A stretch of 64,000 bases of DNA from Streptomyces sp. HNM0575 (GTDB lineage: Bacteria; Actinomycetota; Actinomycetes; Streptomycetales; Streptomycetaceae). The notes beneath the pieces were generated by a model. It was given only the letters and a program-made list of their open reading frames with translations. It made no database searches and was not told the origin of the DNA. The stretch is from contig NZ_JAASAG010000008.1 in the NCBI RefSeq assembly GCF_012726265.1, forward strand, positions 1 to 64,000, in the 5' to 3' direction. A program made the position numbers and the translations under genes. Of the stretch, positions 54,681 to 63,780 are shown in pieces (within the stretch, counting starts at the first letter, position 1; each line of letters begins with the position of its first letter).

Positions 54681-55640
54681 TCAGCGCGACTGCTGCGCGG
54701 GGACGCTGCGCGCGGCCGACTCCTCGTCGACCGCGGCCTCGCCCTCCTCGCCGCCCTGGCCCGCGGCGGCGACCGCCGCGCCCGTGAGGGTGGCGAGCAT
54801 CTCGCGCACGTTGGTGAGCTGAGCGTTGATGCTGTCGCGGCGGTTGGTGAGGGCCGCCAGCTCGCGCTCGGACTCGCTGCGCACGCGGTCCGCCTTGGCG
54901 TTGGCGTCGGCCACGATGTCCTCGGCCTGGCGCTGGGCCGTCTCCACCGTCTGACGGGCACGGCGCTCCGCGTCCGTACGCAGCTTCTCGGCCTCCAGCC
55001 GCAGCTGCTCCGCGCGGTGCTCGATCTCGGCGAGGCGCTTCTCCGCCTTCGCCTGGCGGGAGGCGAGGTCGCGCTCCGACTGCTCGCGCCGCTTGGCGAG
55101 GTTCGTCTCGAAGTCCGCGGCGGCCTGGGCGGCCTTGGCGCGGGTGTCCTCGAAGAGGGAGTCGGCCTCCTCGCGCTTGGACTGGGCGTCCTTCTCCGCC
55201 TCGGTCCGCAGCGCGGTGGCCTCGCCCTTGGCCTTCTCGACGATGCTCGCGCCCTCGTCCTCGGCCTTGGTCTTGCGCTCGGCGGCGAACGCCTCCGCGT
55301 CGTTGCGCACCTGCTGGGCGGCGCCCTCGGCGAGCTCGCGGTGCTGCTCGGCGGCCCTGCGTGCCTCGTCACGCAGGTCCTTGGCCTCCTCCTCGGCGAG
55401 GCGGAGGATCTTCTCGACCCGTGCGCCCAGCCCGGCGTAAGAGGGCTCGGCGTCGTTTACCTGGGCCTGGGCGTTCTGCGTCTCGAGGTGGAGTTCCTCG
55501 ATCCGCTTTTCCAGCGAGGTGATACGGGAGAGTGCGCTGTCACGGTCGGCGACGAGCTTCGTGATGCGGTCGTCCACCTGCCCGCGGTCGTAGCCACGTC
55601 GCACGAGCTCGAAGCCGAAGGGGGAGGAAGTGTCGCTCAT
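54681..55640 (-). CDS. filP: FilP, coiled-coil cytoskeletal protein
   Basis: 319 residues. FilP forms intermediate-filament-like networks behind hyphal tips and works with DivIVA and Scy in polar growth. The start 'FGFELVRRGYDRGQVDDRI' is the DivIVA-like N-terminal motif. A long Ala/Glu/Arg-rich coiled coil fills residues ~35-290 ('AEEEAKDLRDEARRAAEQHREL'), and the tail is short and Ala/Gly/Glu-rich. Length fits the S. coelicolor protein (about 310). It lies 124 bases downstream of scy on the same strand, its usual place. Confidence 0.93.
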   Translation of the reverse strand: MSDTSSPFGFELVRRGYDRGQVDDRITKLVADRDSALSRITSLEKRIEELHLETQNAQAQVNDAEPSYAGLGARVEKILRLAEEEAKDLRDEARRAAEQHRELAEGAAQQVRNDAEAFAAERKTKAEDEGASIVEKAKGEATALRTEAEKDAQSKREEADSLFEDTRAKAAQAAADFETNLAKRREQSERDLASRQAKAEKRLAEIEHRAEQLRLEAEKLRTDAERRARQTVETAQRQAEDIVADANAKADRVRSESERELAALTNRRDSINAQLTNVREMLATLTGAAVAAAGQGGEEGEAAVDEESAARSVPAQQSR

Positions 55641-55763
55641 GGGGTTCCTGTCGAGTCAGACGGGTTATCAGACGGGGAGTGATAGGGGAATCCTAGGGGC
55701 CAAGACGGCGTGTCATCGAGCCATTGCGGGTTTGATCTGGAGAATGTGCGCTCGTTCGAGTGG

Positions 55764-58700
55764 CTAACTTCCGGACTCCTTGCCGGCGGACCGAGTCGTA
55801 CCTGCGCCAACTCCCGCTGCCACGCCATTGGTTGAGCCGGAGTCGGGCTTGCCCTTCTTGCCGCTCTTGCTCTCGGCTCCGCCGCCCGCTCCGGGTGTTT
55901 CAAAGGACTCCAGTGCTTCCAGTACATCCTGCACGCGCGAGATCTCCGCGTTGATGTCGTCCTGGCGGCGCTCCAGCACCTCCAGTTCACGCTGCCCGGC
56001 CTCGACGGTCGCCTCCGCCTCGGCCCTGGCCTCGTCACGGATCTGCTCGGCCTCGCGCACGAGTTGGGCCTTGCGCTGCTCTGCGTCCTTGAGCAGCCCC
56101 TCGGCCTTCTTCACGGCGGACACGCGTACGTTGCCCGCCTCGTTGTCGGCCTCGCGCACGACGCGAGCCGCCTTCTCCTCGGCGTCACGCAGCTGTTCCT
56201 GCGCCGCCTTCACGAGCTTGTCGCAGCGCTCCCCGGCGGCCTGCATGGCCTCGGAGGACTCCCTGCGTGCACGCTCGTGCAGCTTCTCGATCTCGCGCTC
56301 CACACGGGTGCGCTGCTCCTGCGTACGCTCCCTGATGGCGGCGGCGTCGCTACGGGACTCCTCCAGCATGGTGTTGGAGTCGTTGCGCGCCTTCTCCACC
56401 ATCTGCCGGCTCTCGTCGCGGGCCTCGCCGAGGAGCCGGTCGGACTCCCGGCGGGCCGCGCCCACCATGCTGTCGGCCTGCTCCTCCGCCGACGTCTGCG
56501 TACGGCGGGCCTCCTCGCGGGCCTCGGCGAGCAGCCGGTCGGCCTGCTCCGCCGCGTCGTTGCGCCGCCGGGCGGCCTCCTCGCGCGCCTCGTCGAGGAC
56601 CCGCTCGGACTCGGTACGGGAGCGCTCCGCCTCCTCCAGCGCCTCCGAAACGGTCGTCTCCGCCATCGACTTGGCGGCGTCGGACTCCTCCTGGGCCTCC
56701 TGGCGCAGCTCCGCGGCCGCCTTCTCCGCCGCGGCCCGCCGCTGGGCGATCTCCTCCTCGGCACGCTCGTGGAGACCCGTGACCGAGTCGCGCACCTGCT
56801 GGGCGGTCTCCTCCGCGGCGCTGACCATGTCCGCCGCGCGACGCTCCGCCTCCTCGACGAGCCGCGCCGCCTCGTTCTGCGCGTCCTCGACCCGCTGCCG
56901 GGCCGTGGCGAGGAGCTCGTCGCTCTGGCGGCGTGCGTCCGTACGCTCCCTGTGCGCCTCCTCGCGGGCGCCGGACAGCAGCTCCTCGGCCTCGCGCCGC
57001 CGCCGGTCCGCCTCCTCGCGGGCGGCCTCCAGGGCCTCGGCGGCCTCGGTGTTCGTACGCTCCGCCGCGGCGTTGGCCTCGGCCCTGATGCGGTCGGCGG
57101 TGTCCTGGGCCTCGTTGCGCAGCCGTTCGGCCTCGGACGTGGCGTCGCTGCGCAGCTGCACCGCGAGCGCCTCGCCCTCGGCGCGGGCCTGGGAGGCGTC
57201 CGAGTGCGCCTCGCTGCGCAGCCGTTCGGCCTCCTCCTCGGCCTGCTGCTGGAGGGTGCGCATCCGCTCGGCGGCCTCCGCGCGCAGCCGCTCGGTCTCG
57301 GCGCGGGCCTCCTCGCGCAGCCGTTCCGACTCGCTGTGCGCCTCGCGGAGTTCGCGCTCGGCGTCCGAGACCTTCGACTCGGCCTCCGTGTGCAGGCGCT
57401 CCAGCTCCGCGGCGGCCTCGGCCTTGCGGTCCTTGGCGGCCTGCTCGGCCTCCTCGCGGATGCGCCTGCCTGCCTCGTCGGCGTCCGCACGGGTCTGTCC
57501 CGCCTGCTGCTCGGCCGTCGAACGCAGCTCCTCCGCCTCGGAGTTGGCACGCTCCAGGGTCTCCTCGGCCTGGCGGCGCAGGGACGTGGCCCGGTCGATC
57601 GCCTCGGTGCGTACGCGCTCGCTCTCGTTGGCGGCCTCGGACCGGGTGTCCTCCGCGTCGGCCTTCGCCTTGACGAGGAGCTCCTCCGCGTTCTTCGCGG
57701 CCTCCTCGATCTTCTGCACGGAGTCGCGGCGCGCCTCGTCGCGGATGCGCTCGCCCTCCTCGACCGCCTCCGCGCGCAGCTGCTCGGCCTCCCCGCGCAG
57801 CCGCCGCGCCTCCTCCTGGTACTCGACGGCCTTCTCGCGGTACTCCTTCGTGTCGTCCTTGGCGGCACCCTCCAGCTCCTCGACGAGCTGCTGGGCCTCG
57901 CTGCGCAGCCGTTCGGCCTCCTCCTCGGCCTCGCGGCGGATGCGCTCGGCCTCCTCGGACGCCTTGCGCGTGGTGGCCTTGGCCTCCTGGGACGCCTTGT
58001 CGAGAGCGTCCTCGGCGGTACGGGCGGCCTCCGCGAGCTGGTTCGCGGACTCCTCGGCGGACCGGCTGCGGGCCTCCGCCTTGGCCTCCTCGATGAGCTG
58101 CTCGGCCTCCGCCTTGGCCTCGTCGCGCAGCTGCTGGGCCTCGGTCTTGAGCGCCTCCGACTCCTTGGTGGCGTCGGCGACCATGCGTGCCACTTCGTTC
58201 TTCGCGGTGCGCAGGCGCTGCTCGTTGTCCGACTCGGCGTCCGCCAGCAGCTTTTCGGCCGCCTCGGTCGCCTTCGTCAGCTTCTGCTCGGCCTCGCCGC
58301 GGGCCTCGCGCAGCGCGGCCTCGGCCTCCTGCATCCGCTCGCCGGCCCGGCGCACCAGATCGGCGGCCTCGCGGCGGGAGGACTCGGACTCGGAGGTGGA
58401 GGAGGTGCGCAGCTGCTCAGCGTGCTCGCTGGCCTCCTGCGCCTGCGTCGAGGCGGCGTTGAGCATCCGCTCGGCCTCGGTGCGCGCCCGGCGCAGGATC
58501 GCGTCGGCCTCCGAACGGGCCTTCTCGGCCTCGGAGTCGATCCTGCTGCGGGTGTCGTCCGCCTGGCGCTCGGCTTCCTCACGCGCCTGCGCGAGCGAGC
58601 GCTCGGACTCGGCGCGGGTCTCCTCCATGAGGCGCTGCGCCTGCTGTTCCGTACGGGCGCGCAACTGCTCGGCCCAGGCGACGTTCTCGTTGACGTGCGA

Positions 58701-59117
58701 TTCGACGGTGGAGCGGCGCTCGGCGAGCTCCTGGTCGAGCTGCTGACGGCGGCGCACCGCCTCGGCGTGCAGCTCCGACTCCAGCCTGGACTGCTGCTCG
58801 GCCCGCTCCTGGAGCAGCCGCTGCGTCTCCATGCGTGCGTCGCGCAGCTCGCGCTCGGCGTCGGCCCGCATCTGGTCGGCCTGGAGCTGGGCGTTGCGCA
58901 GCAGCGACTCGGCCTGCTGGGAGAGGTTGTCGTAACTGGCCGGACGCGTGGCGAGAGCGCGGCGCGCCTCGTGGAGCTTGGCACGCAGCACTTCGACCTG
59001 ATAGCCGAGGTCGTCGGCATGGTCGACGGCCTTCTCCCGCTCCTTCTTCAGCCGCTCCATCTCGGCCTCGAACTGCGAGAGGTGGTCGTCAGCCTCGTAG
59101 CGGTCGTAGCCCCGCAC
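55764..59117 (-). CDS. scy: Scy, giant coiled-coil polarity organiser
   Basis: 1117 residues, nearly all helical coiled coil. The start 'MRGYDRYEADDHLSQFEAEMERLKKEREKA' and 'LGYQVEVLRAKLHEARRALA' match Scy, with the DivIVA-type tip. The rest shows the Ala/Glu/Arg-rich pattern of its long-period repeats. The end 'REDINAEISRVQDVLEALESFE'-like sequence (RQDDINAEISRVQDVLEALE) matches. Scy assembles the tip-organising centre with DivIVA and FilP. S. coelicolor Scy is about 1326 residues, so this one is some 200 shorter, about four of the 51-residue repeats (inference). Confidence 0.93.
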   Translation of the reverse strand: MRGYDRYEADDHLSQFEAEMERLKKEREKAVDHADDLGYQVEVLRAKLHEARRALATRPASYDNLSQQAESLLRNAQLQADQMRADAERELRDARMETQRLLQERAEQQSRLESELHAEAVRRRQQLDQELAERRSTVESHVNENVAWAEQLRARTEQQAQRLMEETRAESERSLAQAREEAERQADDTRSRIDSEAEKARSEADAILRRARTEAERMLNAASTQAQEASEHAEQLRTSSTSESESSRREAADLVRRAGERMQEAEAALREARGEAEQKLTKATEAAEKLLADAESDNEQRLRTAKNEVARMVADATKESEALKTEAQQLRDEAKAEAEQLIEEAKAEARSRSAEESANQLAEAARTAEDALDKASQEAKATTRKASEEAERIRREAEEEAERLRSEAQQLVEELEGAAKDDTKEYREKAVEYQEEARRLRGEAEQLRAEAVEEGERIRDEARRDSVQKIEEAAKNAEELLVKAKADAEDTRSEAANESERVRTEAIDRATSLRRQAEETLERANSEAEELRSTAEQQAGQTRADADEAGRRIREEAEQAAKDRKAEAAAELERLHTEAESKVSDAERELREAHSESERLREEARAETERLRAEAAERMRTLQQQAEEEAERLRSEAHSDASQARAEGEALAVQLRSDATSEAERLRNEAQDTADRIRAEANAAAERTNTEAAEALEAAREEADRRRREAEELLSGAREEAHRERTDARRQSDELLATARQRVEDAQNEAARLVEEAERRAADMVSAAEETAQQVRDSVTGLHERAEEEIAQRRAAAEKAAAELRQEAQEESDAAKSMAETTVSEALEEAERSRTESERVLDEAREEAARRRNDAAEQADRLLAEAREEARRTQTSAEEQADSMVGAARRESDRLLGEARDESRQMVEKARNDSNTMLEESRSDAAAIRERTQEQRTRVEREIEKLHERARRESSEAMQAAGERCDKLVKAAQEQLRDAEEKAARVVREADNEAGNVRVSAVKKAEGLLKDAEQRKAQLVREAEQIRDEARAEAEATVEAGQRELEVLERRQDDINAEISRVQDVLEALESFETPGAGGGAESKSGKKGKPDSGSTNGVAAGVGAGTTRSAGKESGS

Positions 59118-59206
59118 TGCGCGGTCCCATCCGTCCCCTGGTTGTCGTGGTGAACTGACCCTCTTGGTGATGGTGTCAGATCATCGGCAGAGCTCCGGCC
59201 CGTCCC

Positions 59207-59230
59207 CCGGGCCCGGATATCCGGGCCCGG
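59207..59230. terminator. Perfect 24-bp palindrome downstream of the epimerase gene
   Basis: ccgggcccggat followed directly by atccgggcccgg, with no loop. On the minus strand it follows the epimerase stop (59300) and precedes scy (start 59117). As a hairpin it would have a strained centre, so it may be a terminator or a protein-binding palindrome. Confidence 0.55.
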
Positions 59231-59299
59231 ACCCTCCTCGGGATGGTGCGGAGACCCGCCCCGGCCGAGTGGCCACTCTACCGGGCGGAGAAGCAGCCG

Positions 59300-59785
59300 T
59301 CAGTGGCTCGTTGTTGCCGATGAGTCCCCGGGGGTTTCAGCGGCGGGATGTGAGCCCGCTTGCGGGCTTGCCGCGGTGACCAACTCCGTGAGCACTCCGT
59401 GGCAGTCCTTGGGGTGGAGGAAGGTGATGCGCGAGTCCATGGAACCCCTGCGCGGCTCGTCGTAGAGGACGCGTACGCCGCGGCCGCGGATCTCCTCCGA
59501 GTCGGCGTCGACGTCGGCTGTGCCGAAGGCGATGTGGTGCACGCCCTCACCGTGCCGTTCCAGCCACTTGGCGACGGTGGAGTCCTCGCGCACCGGCTCC
59601 AGGAGCTGGATGTAGGAGGCGCCGCCGTCGTCGGTGCCGTTGATGCGGAGCATGGCCTCGCGGACCCCCTGCTCCTCGTTGACCTCGGAGTGGAAGACCT
59701 CGAAGCCGTACGTGGCACGGTAGAAGTCGGCGGTCTTGTCCAGGTCGAAACAGGCGATCCCGATGTGGTCGATACGCGTCAGCAT
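59300..59785 (-). CDS. mce: Methylmalonyl-CoA epimerase
   Basis: 161 residues from ATG 59785; the frame is open to 59932 but the family start 'MLTRIDHIGIACFDLD' is here. The gggag directly touches the ATG, an unusually short spacing. It interconverts (S)- and (R)-methylmalonyl-CoA. Metal ligands are His in 'IDHIGIA', His in 'VHHIAFGTADVD' and Glu near the end ('VLTELV'). It precedes scy on the same strand, and the thiolase gene is divergent. Confidence 0.93.
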   Translation of the reverse strand: MLTRIDHIGIACFDLDKTADFYRATYGFEVFHSEVNEEQGVREAMLRINGTDDGGASYIQLLEPVREDSTVAKWLERHGEGVHHIAFGTADVDADSEEIRGRGVRVLYDEPRRGSMDSRITFLHPKDCHGVLTELVTAASPQAGSHPAAETPGDSSATTSH

Positions 59786-59961
59786 CTCCCCAGTGCAGCC
59801 TCCCGGCGCTCGGTTACGCAACGTGCGCACGGTCACACCCGCCGACCGGTGACCCGGTGCCGTACTGCTCAGTACATTGGCGTGACCGCCCTTAACCCTC
59901 GTTAACTTCCAACCCCCGGGCCCGTTCGGCACGGGGGACCCTCAGGAAGGATCTGAACCAG

Positions 59962-61194
59962 ATGACTGGTACGCCGTCCCGTACGCCCGTCAACAGCACC
60001 TCGGTCATCGTCTCCGGCGCCCGTACGCCCATGGGACGGCTGCTCGGCTCGCTGAAGTCGTTCTCCGGGGCCGACCTCGGCGGATTCGCCATCAAGGCCG
60101 CGCTGGAGCGGGCCGGGATCGGCGGCGACCAGGTCGAGTACGTGATCATGGGCCAGGTGCTCCAGGCCGGCGCGGGCCAGATTCCCGCGCGCCAGGCGGC
60201 GGTCAAGGCGGGCATCCCGATGAACGTGCCGGCTCTCACGGTCAACAAGGTCTGCCTCTCCGGGCTCGACGCGATCGCACTCGCCGACCAGCTCGTGCGC
60301 GCGGGCGAGTTCGACATCGTCGTCGCGGGCGGACAGGAGTCGATGACGAACGCCCCGCACCTGCTGCCCAAGTCGCGCGAGGGCTACAAGTACGGCGCCG
60401 TCGAGATGCTGGACGCGATGGCCCACGACGGCCTGACCGACTCGTTCGAGAACATCGCCATGGGCGCCTCGACCGAGAAGCACAACACCCGGCTCGGCAT
60501 CGCCCGTCCCGAGCAGGACGAGATCGCCGCGCGCTCGCACCAGCGGGCCGCCGCGGCGCAGAAGAACGGCCTCTTCGAAGCCGAGATCACGCCGGTCGAG
60601 ATCCCGCAGCGCAAGGGCGACCCCGTCGTCTTCAGCGAGGACGAGGGCATCCGGGGCGAGACCACGGCCGAGTCGCTGGGCAAGCTGAAGCCCGCCTTCG
60701 CCAAGGACGGGACCATCACGGCCGGTTCGGCCTCGCAGATCTCCGACGGGGCGGCGGCGGTCGTCGTGATGAGCCGCGCCAAGGCCGAGGAGCTCGGCGT
60801 CGAATGGCTCGCGGAGATCGGCGCGCACGGCAACGTCGCGGGCCCCGACAACTCCCTCCAGTCGCAGCCCTCCCGCGCGATCGAGCACGCGCTGTCGAAG
60901 GACGGCTCCGGGCTGAAGGCCGCCGACCTCGATCTCATCGAGATCAACGAGGCGTTCGCGGCCGTCGCCGTGCAGTCAACGAAGGATCTCGGGGTCGGCC
61001 CCGAAAAGGTGAACGTCAACGGCGGCGCCATCGCGCTCGGGCACCCGATCGGAATGTCCGGTGCGCGTATCGTCCTCCACCTCGCCCTCGAACTGCGGCG
61101 CCGGGGCGGCGGCACCGGAGCCGCCGCGCTGTGCGGCGGCGGCGGGCAGGGGGACGCGCTGCTCGTGCGGGTTCCAGGGAACGCGGACCGGTAG
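59962..61194 (+). CDS. Acetyl-CoA C-acetyltransferase (thiolase)
   Basis: 410 residues from ATG 59962, behind caggaaggatc. It condenses two acetyl-CoA to acetoacetyl-CoA or the reverse. The acylated Cys is residue 98 ('NKVCLSGL'). The His in 'ALGHPIGMSGAR' (near 350) and the second Cys in 'ALCGGGGQGDAL' near the end complete the active site. MeaB follows 155 bases later on the same strand. With the dehydrogenase at 31.9 kb it could start the ethylmalonyl-CoA or butanoyl route (inference). Confidence 0.96.
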   Translation: MTGTPSRTPVNSTSVIVSGARTPMGRLLGSLKSFSGADLGGFAIKAALERAGIGGDQVEYVIMGQVLQAGAGQIPARQAAVKAGIPMNVPALTVNKVCLSGLDAIALADQLVRAGEFDIVVAGGQESMTNAPHLLPKSREGYKYGAVEMLDAMAHDGLTDSFENIAMGASTEKHNTRLGIARPEQDEIAARSHQRAAAAQKNGLFEAEITPVEIPQRKGDPVVFSEDEGIRGETTAESLGKLKPAFAKDGTITAGSASQISDGAAAVVVMSRAKAEELGVEWLAEIGAHGNVAGPDNSLQSQPSRAIEHALSKDGSGLKAADLDLIEINEAFAAVAVQSTKDLGVGPEKVNVNGGAIALGHPIGMSGARIVLHLALELRRRGGGTGAAALCGGGGQGDALLVRVPGNADR

Positions 61195-61261
61195 GAGCCG
61201 GGGGCCGGCGCGCGGGCAGGACCCGGGCAGGCGCCGCCCGTACCGGCAGGGACCCGCCGGC

Positions 61262-61325
61262 ATGGCGGATCCCGGTGAAGGGATCGCGGGTCCCGGTGAA
61301 GGGACGGCGGGTCCCGGCGATGAGA
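61262..61325 (+). repeat. 21-bp near-perfect repeat, three units, between thiolase and meaB
   Basis: gatcccggtgaagggatcgcg, ggtcccggtgaagggacggcg and the partial ggtcccggcgatgag lie in tandem. No ribosome-binding site precedes the ATG at 61262, so the Pro-Gly-Glu peptide they would encode is not called. Confidence 0.55.
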
Positions 61326-61349
61326 CAGAGGACAGGGGAGCGCAGCAGC

Positions 61350-62309
61350 ATGGCGGTGGACGTCTCCGAGCTGGTCGAGCAGGCGAGGCAGGGACGGCCG
61401 AGGGCCGTCGCCCGGCTCATCTCCCTCGTGGAGGGGGCGTCCCCGCAGCTGCGCGAGGTCATGGCGGCGCTCGCACCGCACTGCGGCAGCGCGTACGTGG
61501 TGGGGCTGACGGGTTCGCCCGGCGTCGGCAAGTCCACGTCCACCTCGGCTCTCGTCACCGCGTACCGGCGCGCGGGCAAGCGGGTCGGGGTCCTCGCGGT
61601 CGACCCGTCCTCGCCGTTCTCCGGGGGCGCACTGCTCGGCGACCGGATTCGGATGGGCGAGCACGCCTCCGACCCGGGCGTCTACATCCGCTCCATGGCG
61701 ACGCGCGGCCACCTCGGCGGTCTCGCCTGGGCGGCACCGCAGGCGATCCGGGTGCTGGACGCGGCGGGATGCGACGTCGTGCTCGTGGAGACCGTCGGCG
61801 TGGGCCAGAGCGAGGTCGAGATCGCCGCGCAGGCCGATACGAGCGTCGTGCTGCTCGCGCCGGGCATGGGCGACGGGATCCAGGCCGCGAAGGCGGGAAT
61901 CCTGGAGATCGGCGACGTGTACGTCGTCAACAAGGCCGACCGTGACGGTGCGGACGCGACCGTACGCGAGCTGAACCACATGCTCGGGCTGGGCGAGGCG
62001 CGGGCGCCGGGCGACTGGCGGCCGCCCATCGTGAAGACCGTCGCGGCGCGCAGCGAGGGCGTCGACGAGGTCATCGCCGCCCTGGACAAGCACCGTGCGT
62101 GGATGGAGGAGCACGGCGTCCTCGCGGAGCGCCGCGAACGGCGCGCGGCCCGCGAGATCGAGACGATCGCGGTGACGGCGCTGCGCGAGCGGATGGGAGA
62201 GCTGCGCGGCGGCAAGCGGCTGGACGCGCTTGCCACGAAGGTCAGCGGGGGCTCCCTCGATCCGTACGCGGCGGCGGACGAACTCGTGGCGGGCGTGACG
62301 GAGCGGTAG
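61350..62309 (+). CDS. meaB: MeaB-type GTPase chaperone of methylmalonyl-CoA mutase
   Basis: 319 residues from ATG 61350; the frame is open to 60804 inside the thiolase gene and that part is ignored. The protein is a P-loop GTPase of the MeaB/ArgK family: Walker A 'GLTGSPGVGKST' (about residues 54-65), 'AVDPSSPFSGGALLGDRIRM', 'VETVGVGQSEVEIA', and 'NKADRDGA' for guanine. It loads and protects adenosylcobalamin in methylmalonyl-CoA mutase. Helpers in the window are the PduO enzyme at 26.5 kb and the epimerase at 59.3 kb. Confidence 0.95.
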   Translation: MAVDVSELVEQARQGRPRAVARLISLVEGASPQLREVMAALAPHCGSAYVVGLTGSPGVGKSTSTSALVTAYRRAGKRVGVLAVDPSSPFSGGALLGDRIRMGEHASDPGVYIRSMATRGHLGGLAWAAPQAIRVLDAAGCDVVLVETVGVGQSEVEIAAQADTSVVLLAPGMGDGIQAAKAGILEIGDVYVVNKADRDGADATVRELNHMLGLGEARAPGDWRPPIVKTVAARSEGVDEVIAALDKHRAWMEEHGVLAERRERRAAREIETIAVTALRERMGELRGGKRLDALATKVSGGSLDPYAAADELVAGVTER

Positions 62310-62754
62310 CGCGGCGCGCGCTCTGGCGGTTTGGTGTGCGATGCGTTCGGCGCGTGCGGCGCGTGCGGCGCCTTGTGACGGTTCGGCGTGCGGCGGTCCG
62401 CCCGGGTGCGGTACGGCAACTCCCTGCGGCGGCGCGTGCGATGCGCGGCGGTCCGCTCGGGTGCGGTACGGCGGTTGCCTGCGGCGCGGATGGCGCCGGG
62501 CACGGCAAGTACGGGCACGGCAACTACGGCCGAGGCAAGTACGGCCAAGTAGGGCCGAGTGCTGCCAAGTGGGGCCAATCACGGGCAAGTTGGGCCCGGT
62601 TCGGCCCGGTGGCGGACAGATGCGGCCGAGTGCGGTCATGTACGGCTCCGCTGCGCCCCGTTGGGCGAGGTCATGAGCGGTCGCAGGTGCTGCCGGATGG
62701 CAGGGCGTCCCGGTCATGGGCCCTGCGCAGTCCACAGGACTGCCCCGCCACAGG
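62310..62754. repeat. Repeat-rich noncoding stretch after meaB
   Basis: About 450 bases without a supported gene. A 27-base direct repeat with one mismatch (gcggcggtccgc...ggtacgg) lies at 62390-62416 and 62445-62471. From 62500 to 62600 there are degenerate 15-base units of the form gcacggcaagtacgg. Short GGCGCGTGC repeats open the block at 62345-62370. No hairpin array or RNA gene was recognised. Confidence 0.6.
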
Positions 62755-62792
62755 ACCGCCCCGCCACCGGACCGTTCCGGTGGCGGGGCGGT
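62755..62792. terminator. Bidirectional terminator between meaB and the PepSY gene
   Basis: A perfect 17-base stem (62755-62771 with 62776-62792) around a 4-base loop. It lies between two genes that converge, 51 bases beyond the PepSY stop. The strongest hairpin in the window. Confidence 0.9.
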
Positions 62793-62842
62793 GGTGTCGC
62801 GTGGCCCCGCCCGGCGGTGCGCCGCGCGGGCGGGGCACCGGC

Positions 62843-63670
62843 TCAGTGGCGGCCGCTGCCGCCGTGGCGACTGCCGTCGTCGTCGCGGTCGTCACCGTCG
62901 TCGTCCCCACCGTGGTGGCGCCCGTGTCGGCCGCTGTCGTCGTCATCGTCGGCATAGCCGTCGTCGTCGCCGTGGTCGTCGTCCCGGCGGTCGTCCGCAC
63001 CGTCGTGGTGGCGGGCGTGATCGTCGCCGTGGTCGTCGTCCCGTCCGTCGTCGCGGTCGTCGCCGTCGTCGTCCCGCGCGTCCGCGGCGGCCCCCTCGGT
63101 GACTTCGCCGGACTGTGCGTCGACCCTGACCTCGTGCACCTTGCCGTCCTGGCCCTTCGTCTCCACCTCCCAGGCGTCGCCGCTGTCGTCGCCGCTGTCG
63201 TCGCCGCTGTCGTCGTCGATGTCGACGGAGGTCACGGTGCCCGCGGTGGCCGCCTTGCGGGCGGCGTCCGCCGCCGAGACCTTCAAGCCGACCGGGACCG
63301 CGTCCTCTTGGCCCTCGTCCTCCTGGGAGAAGACCTTGCCGGTGAGGGCGTCGAGCCTGACCTCCTTCGAGCCGCCGTCCCGGTCGAGGTCGACCTCCCA
63401 GACGGGTCCCTGCCTGTCGTCGTCGAGCTGGATTCCGGTGACCGTGCCCCCGGCGGCCTTCTGCGCGAGGCCCGCCGCCTCGGCGGCCGTACGCTTCCCC
63501 GACCCGGAAGTGCCGTCATGCTGTGCCGAGGAGGGGCCGGCCGAGGAAGGACTGGCCGAAGAAGAGCCGGCCGAGGGCCGCGGGTCGTCGTCCTGCGCGA
63601 AGGCGACTGCTCCGCCGGTGCCGATGAGCGCCGCGGCGGTCACGGCGGCGATGGCGATCTTGCGCCTCAT
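62843..63670 (-). CDS. Secreted PepSY-domain protein with Asp/His-rich tail
   Basis: 275 residues. Signal peptide at 1-26 ('AIAAVTAAALIGTGGAVAFA'). Two PepSY-type repeats follow: about 60-118 ('AAEAAGLAQKAAGGTVTGIQL') and 128-190 ('KVSAADAARKAATAGTVTSV'). The last ~80 residues are almost only Asp, His, Arg and Gly. PepSY domains inhibit or chaperone extracellular enzymes. The acidic His-rich tail suggests metal binding (inference). The gene is divergent from an OmpR-type regulator and probably under its control. Confidence 0.85.
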   Translation of the reverse strand: MRRKIAIAAVTAAALIGTGGAVAFAQDDDPRPSAGSSSASPSSAGPSSAQHDGTSGSGKRTAAEAAGLAQKAAGGTVTGIQLDDDRQGPVWEVDLDRDGGSKEVRLDALTGKVFSQEDEGQEDAVPVGLKVSAADAARKAATAGTVTSVDIDDDSGDDSGDDSGDAWEVETKGQDGKVHEVRVDAQSGEVTEGAAADARDDDGDDRDDGRDDDHGDDHARHHDGADDRRDDDHGDDDGYADDDDDSGRHGRHHGGDDDGDDRDDDGSRHGGSGRH

Positions 63671-63780
63671 GGTTCCTCCCGAGTACGTCCGATGTCGCGG
63701 CCCACCGTGGCGCGTTGATGCTGAACGCAGCCTGAAGCCACCTGAAGATCACTTCAGGTCCGATGGGGGAGAGTGAACCC
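63671..63780. promoter_or_regulatory. Divergent promoter region with CTGAAG boxes
   Basis: Between the PepSY gene and the regulator gene lie CTGAAC (63721), CTGAAG (63732) and CTGAAG (63742), spaced 11 and 10 bases, and the inverted CTTCAG (63752). Turn-phased direct repeats are the usual target of an OmpR-type response regulator, so autoregulation and control of the PepSY gene are likely. Confidence 0.6.

Noticed and set aside
55780..59153. Two very long open frames on the plus strand opposite scy (about 988 and 1029 codons)
   Set aside because: Composition is Ser/Arg- or Leu/Gly-only, an artefact of the Ala/Glu/Arg-rich high-GC scy gene on the other strand; no ribosome-binding sites or domains.
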